A stretch of DNA of 64,000 nt. Source: Streptomyces sp. R302. GTDB lineage: Bacteria; Actinomycetota; Actinomycetes; Streptomycetales; Streptomycetaceae. The stretch lies in NCBI RefSeq assembly GCF_012927245.1, contig NZ_JABBGE010000009.1:310001-374000 (forward strand). Direction: 5' to 3'. The notes under the pieces were generated by a model. It had not been told where the DNA came from. It did no database searches and worked only from the letters and a program-made list of their open reading frames with translations. Position 1 is the stretch's first letter. Each line of letters opens with the position of its first letter. Of the stretch, positions 8,595-17,872 are shown piece after piece. The position numbers and the translations under genes are program-made.

Positions 8595-9248
8595 GTGAAC
8601 AAGAAGCTTGCGGCAGCGCTGTCCGGCGGTGCGGTACTGGTGCTCGTGCTGTCCGGCTGCAGCGAGGACGAGGGCGACAAGGTCGGCGACTGGGCCAAGT
8701 CGTTCTGCGACCAGGCCAAGCCGCAGATCCAGAAGCGGGCCGACGCCCACCAGATCATCATCTCGACCGCGGCGGACAGCCGTCCGGCGGAGATCCAGGC
8801 CGCCGACTCCAAGGCGTTCAAGGACATCGCGGACGCCGACCGGGCGCTGGCCAAGGCCGTGGAGAGCGCCGGCGTGCCGCCGATCGAGAACGGCGAGAAG
8901 GTCCAGAAGGACGTCATCGCGGAGCTCAACGCGACCGCCGTCGCCTACGACGGGCTGAAGAAGCAGGTCGACGCGCTGGACCCGACGAACCAGCAGAAGT
9001 TCGCCGAGGGCCTGAAGGACGTCGCCGACGGCCTCACCAAGATCGAGAAGATGGACCAGAAGGCGCTGGCCAACCTGGAGAGCGGCGAGCTGGGCCAGGC
9101 CATGGCGAAGCAGCCCGGCTGCCAGAAGCCGACCCCGTCGGTCCCGAAGACGCCGTCCGCCTCCGCCTCCCCGAAGGCGGGCGCCACGGCCACGCCCACC
9201 ACCTCGGCCTCGCCGAAGGCGTCCGCCTCGGCGTCCGGGGAGTCCTGA
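8595..9248 (+). CDS. Small secreted lipoprotein of unknown function
   Basis: The 217-residue protein starts at GTG 8595 with a basic n-region, a hydrophobic core and the lipobox LSGC with Cys at residue 22, so it should be anchored outside the membrane. The mature part is helical and charged (Lys/Asp/Glu rich) and ends in a Ser/Pro/Ala/Thr linker-like tail with repeated SPKA units (about residues 190-215). I do not recognise a functional domain. A longer in-frame ORF from 8553 lacks a signal peptide at its start and is rejected. It stands alone between hppA and the methyltransferase gene. Confidence 0.85.
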   Translation: MNKKLAAALSGGAVLVLVLSGCSEDEGDKVGDWAKSFCDQAKPQIQKRADAHQIIISTAADSRPAEIQAADSKAFKDIADADRALAKAVESAGVPPIENGEKVQKDVIAELNATAVAYDGLKKQVDALDPTNQQKFAEGLKDVADGLTKIEKMDQKALANLESGELGQAMAKQPGCQKPTPSVPKTPSASASPKAGATATPTTSASPKASASASGES

Positions 9249-9305
9249 CCGCCGCACCTCCGTACAGGTGTTCGCGACGGCCGGTATCGGGCGACCCGGT
9301 GCCGG

Positions 9306-9410
9306 CCGCCGGGCTGTCGCCGCCGGGCTGCCCCTCGCCGGGCTGTCACCGACGGACTGCTCCTTGCCGGACTGCCCCTTGCCGGGCTGTCGCTGACCGG
9401 GATGTCGGGG
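9306..9410 (+). repeat. Seven degenerate 15-bp tandem repeats
   Basis: The intergenic stretch before the methyltransferase is built from seven consecutive 15-base units resembling gccgggctgtcgccg, with a few substitutions per copy. It ends just before the probable -10 element at 9419. The units may have come from slippage; no function is evident. Confidence 0.7.
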
Positions 9411-9431
9411 GCGGCCGTCACAATGGAGCAC

Positions 9432-10985
9432 GTGAGTACGACCAGCCTGACCACCAGCCTCCCGGTGCCCGCGCACGCCGCCCGACTGCGCGAGGCCCTG
9501 CTCGCCGCGGACTTCACCGCCGACGGTCTGCTCGACCGGCTCGGCGCCCCCGCCTACGCGGCGCTCGCCCGCAGCGAGACCGTGCCCGCCCTGCGCGCCA
9601 CCCGCGGCGACTCCCCGCTGGAGACCCTCGTCCGGCTCTTCCTGCTCCAGGAGTCCGTCGAGCCCGCCCGTGCCGCCGCCGCCCTCCCGCTTCAGGAGGC
9701 GCTGGCCGACGGCTGGGTGGTCGAGGAGGCCGGAGCCGTACGCGCCACCGTCGACGTGCGGCCGTACGGCGGTCCCGAGGGCGAGGACTGGTTCATCGTC
9801 TCCGACCTGGGCTGCGCCGTCGGCGGCGCCGGCGGGATCGGCTCCAAGGAGGAGGGGGTCGTCCTCGGGGTCGGCGGCGCCTCCACGACCCTGGCCGGCA
9901 TCACCGTCCGCACCCCGGTCGCCGCCGCGCTCGACCTCGGCACCGGTTCCGGCATCCAGGCCCTGCACGCCGCCCGGCACGCCACCCTGGTCACCGCCAC
10001 CGACCTCAACCCCCGGGCGCTGGACTTCACAAGGTTGACGCTCGCCCTCTCCGGGGCGCGCGAGGCCGAGCTCCTGGAGGGCTCGCTGTACGAGCCGGTG
10101 GACGGCGACACGTACGACCTGGTCGTCTCCAACCCGCCGTTCGTGATCTCCCCCGGCGCCGGACTCACCTACCGGGACGGCGGGATGAGCGGCGACGACC
10201 TGTGCCGGACCCTCGTCCAGCAGGCCGGCGAGCGGCTGAACGACGGCGGGTTCGCGCAGTTCCTCGCCAACTGGCAGCACGTCGACGGCGAGGAGTGGCA
10301 GGACCGGCTCCGCTCCTGGGTGCCGCGCGGCTGCGACGCCTGGATCGTCCAGCGCGAGGTGCAGGACATCACCCAGTACACCGAGCTGTGGCTGCGGGAC
10401 AGCGGCGACCACCGGGGCGACCCCGAGGCGTACCGGGCGGCGTACGACCGCTGGCTGGACGCCTTCGAGGCGAGCGGCACCAAGGCCATCGGCTTCGGCT
10501 GGATCACCCTGCGGCGCCACCCGGCGGTGGCCGCGGGCGAGGCCGAGCCGTCGATCGTGATCGAGGAGTGGCCGCACCCCGTGGAGCAGCCGCTCGGCCC
10601 GACGGTCCGCGCCCACTTCGAGCGCCAGGACTACCTGCGGACCCGCGACGACGCCGCGCTGCTCGCGGACAGCTTCACCCTCGCCCCCGAGGTCGTCCAG
10701 GAGCAGGTCGGGCTGCCCGGCGCCGAGGACCCCGAGCACGTCGTCCTGCGGCAGAACCGGGGCATGCGCCGCGCCACCCGGGTCGACCACGTGGGCGCCG
10801 GCTTCGCGGGCGTCTGCGACGGCACCCTCAGCGCCGGACGGATCCTCGACGCGATCGCCCAGCTCATGGGCGAGGACCCGGTGCTGCTGCGGGACCGCAC
10901 GCCGCAGGCCATCCGGCTCCTCGTCGAGGAGGGCTTCCTCACCCCGGAGTCCCTCCTTCCGGGGGAGAAGCCGGCTCCGGAGTAG
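9432..10985 (+). CDS. Class I SAM-dependent methyltransferase (PrmC/HemK-like)
   Basis: The 517-residue protein carries the SAM-binding motif DLGTGSG (about residue 168) and the NPPF motif (residue 234), which is typical of N-methyltransferases acting on amide or exocyclic nitrogens, such as PrmC. A roughly 150-residue N-terminal domain and a 200-residue C-terminal domain extend it well beyond PrmC. The substrate is therefore unknown. CACAAT at 9419-9424 lies 7 bases before GTG 9432, suggesting a leaderless transcript. ATG 9423 overlaps that element and is a poorer start. The gene is conserved in this position in Streptomyces. Confidence 0.85.
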   Translation: MSTTSLTTSLPVPAHAARLREALLAADFTADGLLDRLGAPAYAALARSETVPALRATRGDSPLETLVRLFLLQESVEPARAAAALPLQEALADGWVVEEAGAVRATVDVRPYGGPEGEDWFIVSDLGCAVGGAGGIGSKEEGVVLGVGGASTTLAGITVRTPVAAALDLGTGSGIQALHAARHATLVTATDLNPRALDFTRLTLALSGAREAELLEGSLYEPVDGDTYDLVVSNPPFVISPGAGLTYRDGGMSGDDLCRTLVQQAGERLNDGGFAQFLANWQHVDGEEWQDRLRSWVPRGCDAWIVQREVQDITQYTELWLRDSGDHRGDPEAYRAAYDRWLDAFEASGTKAIGFGWITLRRHPAVAAGEAEPSIVIEEWPHPVEQPLGPTVRAHFERQDYLRTRDDAALLADSFTLAPEVVQEQVGLPGAEDPEHVVLRQNRGMRRATRVDHVGAGFAGVCDGTLSAGRILDAIAQLMGEDPVLLRDRTPQAIRLLVEEGFLTPESLLPGEKPAPE

Positions 10986-11136
10986 TGGGGCACTACCGGC
11001 CATCTTCGTGAAACCGGACGGCCCGGCCCGCGTCGTTCACCCGGAATTCGCGTCCGGGACGCCGTGAGGTGTCAGCCTCCCCTAGGGAGACACACGTCGC
11101 GCCGGGCCGGCGCCGGGACGGAAAGCGGGTACGGGC

Positions 11137-11334
11137 ATGGAGAGCGGGCCGGCGATCTTCGCGGGGGCGGCGTTCACGCTGTTCGGAGGCGCGCTGCTGC
11201 TGTGGACGACCGTCCGGGTCCGGCAGGGCGAGCCGGTCGCGCTCGGCGTCGCGCCGCGCGCCGCCGCCGCCTTCGCGGGGCTCGCCGGGGCGCTCTTCCT
11301 CGGCCTCGGCCTCTGGTGCTTCGGCCGCGTCTGA
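11137..11334 (+). CDS. Small two-helix membrane protein
   Basis: This 65-residue protein has two predicted membrane helices (about residues 5-26 and 41-62) joined by a short polar loop with Arg and Gln. ATG 11137 follows a GGAAAG-type site. I do not recognise the family beyond its recurrence upstream of topA in Streptomyces. No catalytic motif is visible. Coding potential is supported by third-position GC bias and the clear hydropathy pattern. The next 239 bases hold the topA promoter region and no further gene. Confidence 0.65.
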   Translation: MESGPAIFAGAAFTLFGGALLLWTTVRVRQGEPVALGVAPRAAAAFAGLAGALFLGLGLWCFGRV

Positions 11335-11460
11335 GCCGCCGCCCGCACCACCCGTTGAGACCCGCCCCACAGTGAACCGCCCCGCCGGTCCGGCAGTCCG
11401 GGCGGCAGGAAGGGCAGGAGTCGGGTTACCGTTCGAGTGGCCGTTGCGGGCTTTCCCTGT

Positions 11461-11491
11461 TTGACACGGGGGCGGGTTGTACCGTCACACT
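11461..11491 (+). promoter_or_regulatory. Candidate topA promoter
   Basis: TTGACA at 11461-11466 is followed 19 bases later by CACACT (11486-11491), about 80 bases before the TTG start of topA. The -35 match is perfect but the -10 is weak. In S. coelicolor the topA promoter responds to supercoiling; that is known only by homology here. Confidence 0.35.
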
Positions 11492-11572
11492 CCGCAGCGA
11501 CGCCAGCGTCACCGTGCGTGTCGCTGACGTGCGTGCCAGCGCAGACCGCGTCGACCGGAGAGAAGAGCGAAG

Positions 11573-14404
11573 TTGTCCCCGACCAGCGAGACCGCACACG
11601 GCGGCCGCCGACTCGTCATCGTCGAGTCGCCTGCCAAGGCGAAGACGATCAAGGGCTACCTCGGCCCCGGCTATGTCGTCGAGGCGAGCGTCGGGCACAT
11701 CCGTGACCTCCCCAGCGGCGCCGCCGAGGTGCCGGAGAAGTACACCGGCGAGGTGCGCCGCCTCGGCGTCGACGTCGAGCACGACTTCCAGCCCATCTAC
11801 GTCGTCAACGCGGACAAGAAGGCGCAGGTCAAGAAGCTCAAGGACCTGCTCGCCGAGTCCGACGAGCTCTTCCTCGCCACCGATGAGGACCGCGAGGGCG
11901 AGGCCATCGCGTGGCACCTCCAGGAAGTCCTCAAGCCCAAGGTCCCCGTCCACCGGATGGTCTTCCACGAGATCACCAAGGACGCGATCCAGGCCGCCGT
12001 CGCCAACCCGCGCGAGCTGAACAAGCGGATGGTCGACGCCCAGGAGACCCGCCGCATCCTCGACCGGCTCTACGGCTACGAGGTCTCCCCGGTCCTGTGG
12101 AAGAAGGTCATGCGCGGCCTCTCCGCCGGCCGCGTGCAGTCCGTCGCCACCCGGCTCGTCGTCGAGCGCGAGCGCGAGCGCATCGCCTTCCGCTCCGCCG
12201 AGTACTGGGACCTCACCGGCACCTTCTCCACCGGCCGCGCCGGCGACCCCTCCGACCCGTCCTCCCTCACCGCCCGCCTCGCCGCGGTCGACGGCAAGCG
12301 CGTCGCGCAGGGCCGTGACTTCGGCGCCGACGGCCGGCTGAAGAGCGACAGCGTGCTCCACCTCGACGAGGCGAACGCCCGCGCGCTCGCGGCCGCCCTC
12401 GCCGACACCCGCTTCGCCGTCCGCTCGGTCGAGTCGAAGCCGTACCGCCGCTCCCCGTACGCGCCCTTCCGCACCACCACCCTCCAGCAGGAGGCCAGCC
12501 GCAAGCTCGGCTTCGGCGCGAAGGCGACCATGCAGGTGGCGCAGAAGCTGTACGAGAACGGCTTCATCACCTACATGCGTACGGACTCCACCGTGCTCTC
12601 CGACACCGCCGTGGCCGCCGCCCGCGCCCAGGTGACGCAGCTGTACGGCGCCGACTACCTGCCGGAGAAGCCGCGCGTCTACGCCGGCAAGGTCAAGAAC
12701 GCGCAGGAGGCGCACGAGGCGATCCGGCCTTCGGGCGATCGTTTCCGCACCCCGGCCGAGACCGGCCTCACCGGCGACCAGTTCAAGCTGTACGAGCTCA
12801 TCTGGAAGCGGACCGTCGCCTCCCAGATGAAGGACGCCACGGGCAACTCGGTCACCGTCAAGATCGGCGGCACCTCCGCCGACGGCCGCGACGCCGAGTT
12901 CTCGGCCTCCGGCAAGACGATCACCTTCCACGGCTTCATGAAGGCCTACGTGGAGGGCGCCGACGACCCGAACGCGGAGCTCGACGACCGCGAGCGGCGC
13001 CTCCCGCAGGTCGCCGAGGGCGACGCGCTCGCCGCCGAGGAGATCACCGCCGACGGCCACGCCACCAAGCCGCCCGCCCGCTACACCGAGGCCACCCTGG
13101 TCAAGGAGCTGGAAGAGCGCGAGATCGGCCGCCCGTCGACGTACGCCTCGATCATCGGCACCATCCTCGACCGCGGCTACGTCTTCAAGAAGGGCACGGC
13201 CCTCGTGCCGTCCTTCCTCTCCTTCGCCGTGGTCAACCTCCTGGAGAAGCACTTCGGCCGGCTCGTCGACTACGACTTCACCGCCAAGATGGAGGACGAC
13301 CTCGACCGCATCGCCCGCGGCGAGGCCCAGTCCGTGCCGTGGCTGAAGCGCTTCTACTTCGGCGAGGGCGAGGTTTCCGGCGGCGCGGCCGACGCCGGCA
13401 ACGGCGACGGCGACCACCTCGGCGGCCTCAAGGAGCTCGTCACCGACCTCGGCGCCATCGACGCCCGAGAGATCTCCTCCTTCCCCGTCGGCGACGGCAT
13501 CGTGCTCCGCGTCGGCCGCTACGGCGCCTACGTCGAGCGCGGCGAGCGCGAGCAGGAGGGCTACCAGAAGGCCGACGTCCCCGAGGACCTCGCGCCCGAC
13601 GAGCTCACCGTCGAGTACGCGGAGGAGCTGCTCGCCAAGCCGAGCGGTGACTTCGAGCTCGGCACCGACCCGGTCAGCGGCCACCAGATCGTCGCCAAGG
13701 CCGGCCGGTACGGCCCGTACGTGACGGAGATCCTCCCCGAGGACACCCCGAAGACCGGCAAGAACGCGGTCAAGCCGCGCACCGCCTCCCTCTTCAAGAC
13801 GATGTCCCTGGACACCGTCACCCTGGAGGAGGCCCTCCAGCTGATGTCGCTGCCGCGCGTCGTCGGCACCGACGCCGAGGGCGTCGAGATCACCGCGCAG
13901 AACGGCCGGTACGGCCCGTACCTCAAGAAGGGCACCGACTCGCGGTCGCTGACCAGCGAGGACCAGCTCTTCAGCATCACGCTGGAGGAGGCCCTGGCGA
14001 TCTACGCCCAGCCCAAGCAGCGTGGCCGGGCCGCCGCCAAGCCGCCGCTGAAGGAGCTCGGCACCGACCCCGTCAGCGAGAAGCCCGTGGTCGTCAAGGA
14101 CGGCCGCTTCGGCCCGTACGTGACGGACGGCGAGACCAACGCGACCCTGCGCACCGGCGACAGCGTCGAGACGATCACGCCGGAGCGCGGCTACGAGCTG
14201 CTCGCCGAGAAGCGCGCCAAGGCCCCGGCGAAGAAGACCGCCAAGAAGGCCCCGGCGAAGAAGACCGCGGCCAAGAAGACGGCGGCGAAGAAGACGACCG
14301 CGGCGAAGAAGACCGCGGCGAAGAAGACGACGGCCGCCAAGAAGACGACCACGGCGAAGAAGACCACCACGGCGAAGAAGGCCGCGGCGGCCAAGCCGGA
14401 GTAG
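11573..14404 (+). CDS. topA: DNA topoisomerase I
   Basis: The protein has 943 residues. A Toprim domain (about 13-135) holds RLVIVESPAKAKT and the acidic ATDEDREGEAIAWH. The type IA core carries the catalytic tyrosine in ITYMRTDS (Tyr334). Several C-terminal repeats with GRYGPY/GRFGPY follow, and the last 60 residues are a Lys/Ala repeat tail. It relaxes negative supercoils; in S. coelicolor the lysine tail is reported to affect processivity and DNA binding. The start is TTG (11573), giving the MSPTSET start shared with orthologues. A strong hairpin terminator follows at 14446-14484. Confidence 0.97.
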   Translation: MSPTSETAHGGRRLVIVESPAKAKTIKGYLGPGYVVEASVGHIRDLPSGAAEVPEKYTGEVRRLGVDVEHDFQPIYVVNADKKAQVKKLKDLLAESDELFLATDEDREGEAIAWHLQEVLKPKVPVHRMVFHEITKDAIQAAVANPRELNKRMVDAQETRRILDRLYGYEVSPVLWKKVMRGLSAGRVQSVATRLVVERERERIAFRSAEYWDLTGTFSTGRAGDPSDPSSLTARLAAVDGKRVAQGRDFGADGRLKSDSVLHLDEANARALAAALADTRFAVRSVESKPYRRSPYAPFRTTTLQQEASRKLGFGAKATMQVAQKLYENGFITYMRTDSTVLSDTAVAAARAQVTQLYGADYLPEKPRVYAGKVKNAQEAHEAIRPSGDRFRTPAETGLTGDQFKLYELIWKRTVASQMKDATGNSVTVKIGGTSADGRDAEFSASGKTITFHGFMKAYVEGADDPNAELDDRERRLPQVAEGDALAAEEITADGHATKPPARYTEATLVKELEEREIGRPSTYASIIGTILDRGYVFKKGTALVPSFLSFAVVNLLEKHFGRLVDYDFTAKMEDDLDRIARGEAQSVPWLKRFYFGEGEVSGGAADAGNGDGDHLGGLKELVTDLGAIDAREISSFPVGDGIVLRVGRYGAYVERGEREQEGYQKADVPEDLAPDELTVEYAEELLAKPSGDFELGTDPVSGHQIVAKAGRYGPYVTEILPEDTPKTGKNAVKPRTASLFKTMSLDTVTLEEALQLMSLPRVVGTDAEGVEITAQNGRYGPYLKKGTDSRSLTSEDQLFSITLEEALAIYAQPKQRGRAAAKPPLKELGTDPVSEKPVVVKDGRFGPYVTDGETNATLRTGDSVETITPERGYELLAEKRAKAPAKKTAKKAPAKKTAAKKTAAKKTTAAKKTAAKKTTAAKKTTTAKKTTTAKKAAAAKPE

Positions 14405-14445
14405 TCCGCGCGGGTCGTGCGTGCGGGTCGCGCGCGTTGGTCGTA

Positions 14446-14484
14446 CGTGGGAAGGGCGGGAGCGAGGCTCCCGCCCTTCCCACG
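14446..14484 (+). terminator. Hairpin terminator after topA
   Basis: A perfect 18-bp stem (cgtgggaagggcgggagc and its complement) with a 3-base loop is followed by tttgtt, 42 bases after the topA stop. Confidence 0.92.
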
Positions 14485-14535
14485 TTTGTTCGGCCGAGGC
14501 CCCGGTGAGCCAGGCCGTCCGGATAGGGTGGACGG

Positions 14536-17500
14536 ATGACGCGAGCAGAGCAGCCAGAGCCTCTGGGCGACTCCGAAGCCGCACCCGCCCCCGGCGCCGC
14601 CCCCGTCTTCGACGCGGCCCTCGTCGCGGATTCCCGGGAGCGGGCTGTGAAGGCCCTCGTACGCCACCAGCCGCTGCGCCGGCTGTGGAGCGCGCAGGTC
14701 GTCGGCGGCGTCGGCGACGCCCTCGCCCTCCTCGTCCTGGTCCTGCTCGGCCTCCAGGTCGCGGTGACCGAGGGCGCCCTCGGCGGCGGCTACCGGGGCG
14801 CGGCCTTCGCCGTCGCCGCCGTCGTCGGCGCCCGGCTGCTCGCCACCGTCCTCTTCGGCGCCGTCCTGCTCGGCCCGCTCACCACCCTGACCGCGCCCGG
14901 CGCCGTCCTCGACCGGCGGTGGACCATGATCGGCGCCGACGGGCTGCGGATCGCGCTCCTCGTCATCGCGCCCCTGTGGATCGACTGGACCCCCGGCAGC
15001 GCCCTGTGGTTCCTGCTCGGCACCGTCTTCCTGACCGGTGCCGCCGAACGCCTCTGGACCGTCTGCCGCGACGGTGCCGCGCCCGCGCTGCTGCCCGCAG
15101 CGCCCGTCGAGGGCGACGCGATCCGGCCGCTCCCCGACCACCTCGGCGCGCTGCGCACGCTCACCCAGCGCACCGCCTTCCTCGCCGTCCCGGCCGCCGC
15201 CGCCGTCCTGCTCGGCGCCACCCTGATCGGCAACCTGCTGGGCTCCGGCATCGACTGGTTCTCGCTGCACCAGGCCGCCCTCGGCGCCTACGTCGCCGCC
15301 GGCCTCTTCGCCGCCTCCGTCAGCGTCCTCGCCGCGATGACCCTGCCCGGCGGACAGACCCCGCGCCCCCGCTCGCCCCTGGAGGGCCTGCGCCGCACCG
15401 GAACGGCCGGCAAGGGCCGCACCGGAGCCGTACCGCTGCTCGTCCTGGCCTGCGCCACCGTCGCCGGCGCCATCGGCGCGGCCGCCTCGCTCGCCGCGCT
15501 GCACGCCTTCGACCTCGGCGGCGGGCCCGTCACGTACGCGCTGCTCGTCCTCGCGCTCAGCGGCGCCACCGCCGTCGGCATCCGCACCGCCCGCTCCGTG
15601 CTCCCGGTGCTCTCCCGGCGCCGGCTGCTCGCCCTCGCCGTCGCCGTCACCGGCGTCGCCCTGATCGCCGTCGGCCTCGTGCCCGACACCGCGACCGTGC
15701 TCTTCCTCGCCGCCCTCGCCGGGTACGCGGCCGGCGTCGCCGCGAACACCGGGCACGTCCTGATCGACCAGGAGACCGAGGAGCCGGACCGGGAGCGCAC
15801 CACCGCGCACCTCCAGGCCACCGCGCGCGTCGGCATCGCCGTCGGCGCGCTCGCCGCGCCGCTGCTCGCCGCCGCGATCGGCCCGTACCCGTTCGTCTCC
15901 GAGCCGGGGAAGTCCGTCTTCGACCACGGCGGCGCCGCCTTCACGCTCGCCCTCGTCGGCGCGCTGCTGCTGCCCGTCGCCGCGCTCGTCCTGGCCAGGA
16001 CCGATGACCGCGCGGGCGTCCCGCTCCGCCGCGACCTGCGCGACGCGCTGCGCGGCGCCGACCCCGCCCAGGCCCCGGCCGCCACCGGCTTCTTCATCGC
16101 CCTGGAGGGCGGCGACGGCGCCGGCAAGTCCACCCAGGTCCAGGCGCTCGCCGACTGGATCCGCGCCAAGGGCCACGAGGTCGTCGTCACCCGCGAGCCC
16201 GGCGCCACCCCCATCGGCAAGCGGCTCCGCTCGATCCTGCTCGACGTCTCCTCGGCCGGGCTCTCGAACCGCGCCGAGGCGCTGCTGTACGCCGCCGACC
16301 GCGCCGAGCACGTCGACTCCCTGGTCCGGCCCGCCCTGGAGCGGGGCGCCATCGTCATCACCGACCGGTACATCGACTCGTCCGTCGCCTACCAGGGCGC
16401 CGGCCGCGACCTGTCGCCGACCGAGATCGCCCGCATCTCCCGCTGGGCGACCGGCGGCCTCGTACCGAACCTGACCGTCCTCCTCGACGTCTCCCCGGAG
16501 ACCGCCCGGGAGCGGTTCACCGAGGCGCCCGACCGGCTGGAGTCGGAGCCGCCCGAGTTCCACGCGCGCGTGCGGGCCGGTTTCCTCGCCCTCGCCGCCG
16601 CCGACCCCTCGCGCTACCTCGTCGTCGACGCCGGGCAGGAGCCCGAGTCCGTCACCACCGTCGTACGCCACCGGCTCGACCGGATGCTGCCCCTCTCCGA
16701 GGCCGAGGTGAAGGCCGCCGAGGAGGCCCGCCGGAAGGCCGAGGAGGAGGCCCGGCGCAAGGCCGAGGAAGAGGCCGCCCGCAAGGCCGAGGAGGAGCGC
16801 CTGGAGCGCGAGCGCCAGGAGCAGCTCGCCAAGCTGCGCGCCGAGGAGGAGGAGCGCAAGCGCCGCGAGGAGGAAGAGGCCCGCAGGCTGGAGGCCGAGC
16901 GGCAGGCGGAGGAGGCCCGGCGCAAGGCCGAGGAGGCCCGGCTCGCCGCCGAGGAGGAGGCCCGCCGGCTCGCCGCCGAGGAGAAGGCCCGCCGCGAGGA
17001 GCAGGAACGCCTCCGCAAGCAGGCCGAGGAGGAGGCCCGGCTCCGCGCCGAGGCCGAGGCGCTCCGCCAGGAGAAGCAGCGCAAGGCCGAGGAGGCCCTG
17101 CTCCGCGCGGAGGAGGCCCGCCGGGCGGCGGCCGCTGCCGCCGCCGCGAAGGCGGCCGAGGAAGCGGCGGCGCGGGCCGCCGCGGAGCGGGCCGCGGCCG
17201 AGGCGGAGGCGGCGGAACGGAAGGCCGCCGCCGAGCGCGCGGCCGCCGAGCGCGCCGCGGCGGCGAAGGCCGCTGCCGAGCGGGCCGCTGCCGAGCGGGC
17301 GGCGGCCGAGGCTTCGGCCAACGAGGTCACCGTCCAGACGCCCGTCGTGAAGCTCGACAAGGATTCCTCCTCCGCTTCCTCCGCTTCCTCCTCGTCCGCC
17401 GCCTCGCCCTCGGCTTCGGCGGACGAGGTCACCGTGGCGACGCCGGTCGTCCGGCCGGAGGACCCGCGCCGGCCCGAGGCCGAGACGGCCGTCCTGCCGC

Positions 17501-17772
17501 AGATCGCCGACCGTGGGGTCGACGAGACCGCCGTGCTGCCGCCCGTACGGGACGCGCGGCCGGCGGCGGACCCGGCGGACCGGGTGCCGCAGGACTTCTT
17601 CCGCGACGGGACCGACTCGGAGGGGGCGAACGACGTCACCCGCGAGCTGCCGCAGCTGGACGACAAGGGCCGGCCGCGGCGCCGTTCCGACTGGGCCGAG
17701 GAGACCCCGCTGGACGATCTGCCGACGCTCGCCGACGAGCTGTTCGGCGGCTACGACGACCGGGACGACTGA
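14536..17772 (+). CDS. tmk: MFS-like membrane domain fused to thymidylate kinase
   Basis: The protein has 1078 residues. Residues 1-510 hold about 10-12 hydrophobic segments of an MFS-like domain. Residues 515-720 form dTMP kinase, with Walker A GGDGAGKST (525-533) and the DR(Y) motif in ITDRYIDSSVAYQGAGRDLS. Residues 725-930 are a long Glu/Lys/Arg/Ala heptad-like coiled coil, and an acidic tail follows. It converts dTMP to dTDP, here tethered to the membrane. Streptomyces orthologues share this fusion. TAGGGT at 14524-14529 lies six bases before ATG 14536, suggesting a leaderless start. holB follows 100 bp downstream, a common tmk-holB pairing. Confidence 0.93.
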   Translation: MTRAEQPEPLGDSEAAPAPGAAPVFDAALVADSRERAVKALVRHQPLRRLWSAQVVGGVGDALALLVLVLLGLQVAVTEGALGGGYRGAAFAVAAVVGARLLATVLFGAVLLGPLTTLTAPGAVLDRRWTMIGADGLRIALLVIAPLWIDWTPGSALWFLLGTVFLTGAAERLWTVCRDGAAPALLPAAPVEGDAIRPLPDHLGALRTLTQRTAFLAVPAAAAVLLGATLIGNLLGSGIDWFSLHQAALGAYVAAGLFAASVSVLAAMTLPGGQTPRPRSPLEGLRRTGTAGKGRTGAVPLLVLACATVAGAIGAAASLAALHAFDLGGGPVTYALLVLALSGATAVGIRTARSVLPVLSRRRLLALAVAVTGVALIAVGLVPDTATVLFLAALAGYAAGVAANTGHVLIDQETEEPDRERTTAHLQATARVGIAVGALAAPLLAAAIGPYPFVSEPGKSVFDHGGAAFTLALVGALLLPVAALVLARTDDRAGVPLRRDLRDALRGADPAQAPAATGFFIALEGGDGAGKSTQVQALADWIRAKGHEVVVTREPGATPIGKRLRSILLDVSSAGLSNRAEALLYAADRAEHVDSLVRPALERGAIVITDRYIDSSVAYQGAGRDLSPTEIARISRWATGGLVPNLTVLLDVSPETARERFTEAPDRLESEPPEFHARVRAGFLALAAADPSRYLVVDAGQEPESVTTVVRHRLDRMLPLSEAEVKAAEEARRKAEEEARRKAEEEAARKAEEERLERERQEQLAKLRAEEEERKRREEEEARRLEAERQAEEARRKAEEARLAAEEEARRLAAEEKARREEQERLRKQAEEEARLRAEAEALRQEKQRKAEEALLRAEEARRAAAAAAAAKAAEEAAARAAAERAAAEAEAAERKAAAERAAAERAAAAKAAAERAAAERAAAEASANEVTVQTPVVKLDKDSSSASSASSSSAASPSASADEVTVATPVVRPEDPRRPEAETAVLPQIADRGVDETAVLPPVRDARPAADPADRVPQDFFRDGTDSEGANDVTRELPQLDDKGRPRRRSDWAEETPLDDLPTLADELFGGYDDRDD

Positions 17773-17872
17773 GGCCCGGACCGTCCGGACCGTCCGGGCG
17801 TCCGGGCCGTCCGGGCCGGGTTGTCGGTCGGCTGCCCCACAATGGAGGACGTACCTTCAGGGAGGGGCAGAC

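Noticed and set aside
5975..11011. Long plus-strand open frame across hppA, the lipoprotein and the methyltransferase
   Set aside because: It is out of frame with three well-supported genes and encodes Arg-rich low complexity only.
11426..14584. Long minus-strand open frame opposite topA
   Set aside because: Antisense shadow of topA; the Leu/Gly/Arg repeats mirror the lysine tail codons.
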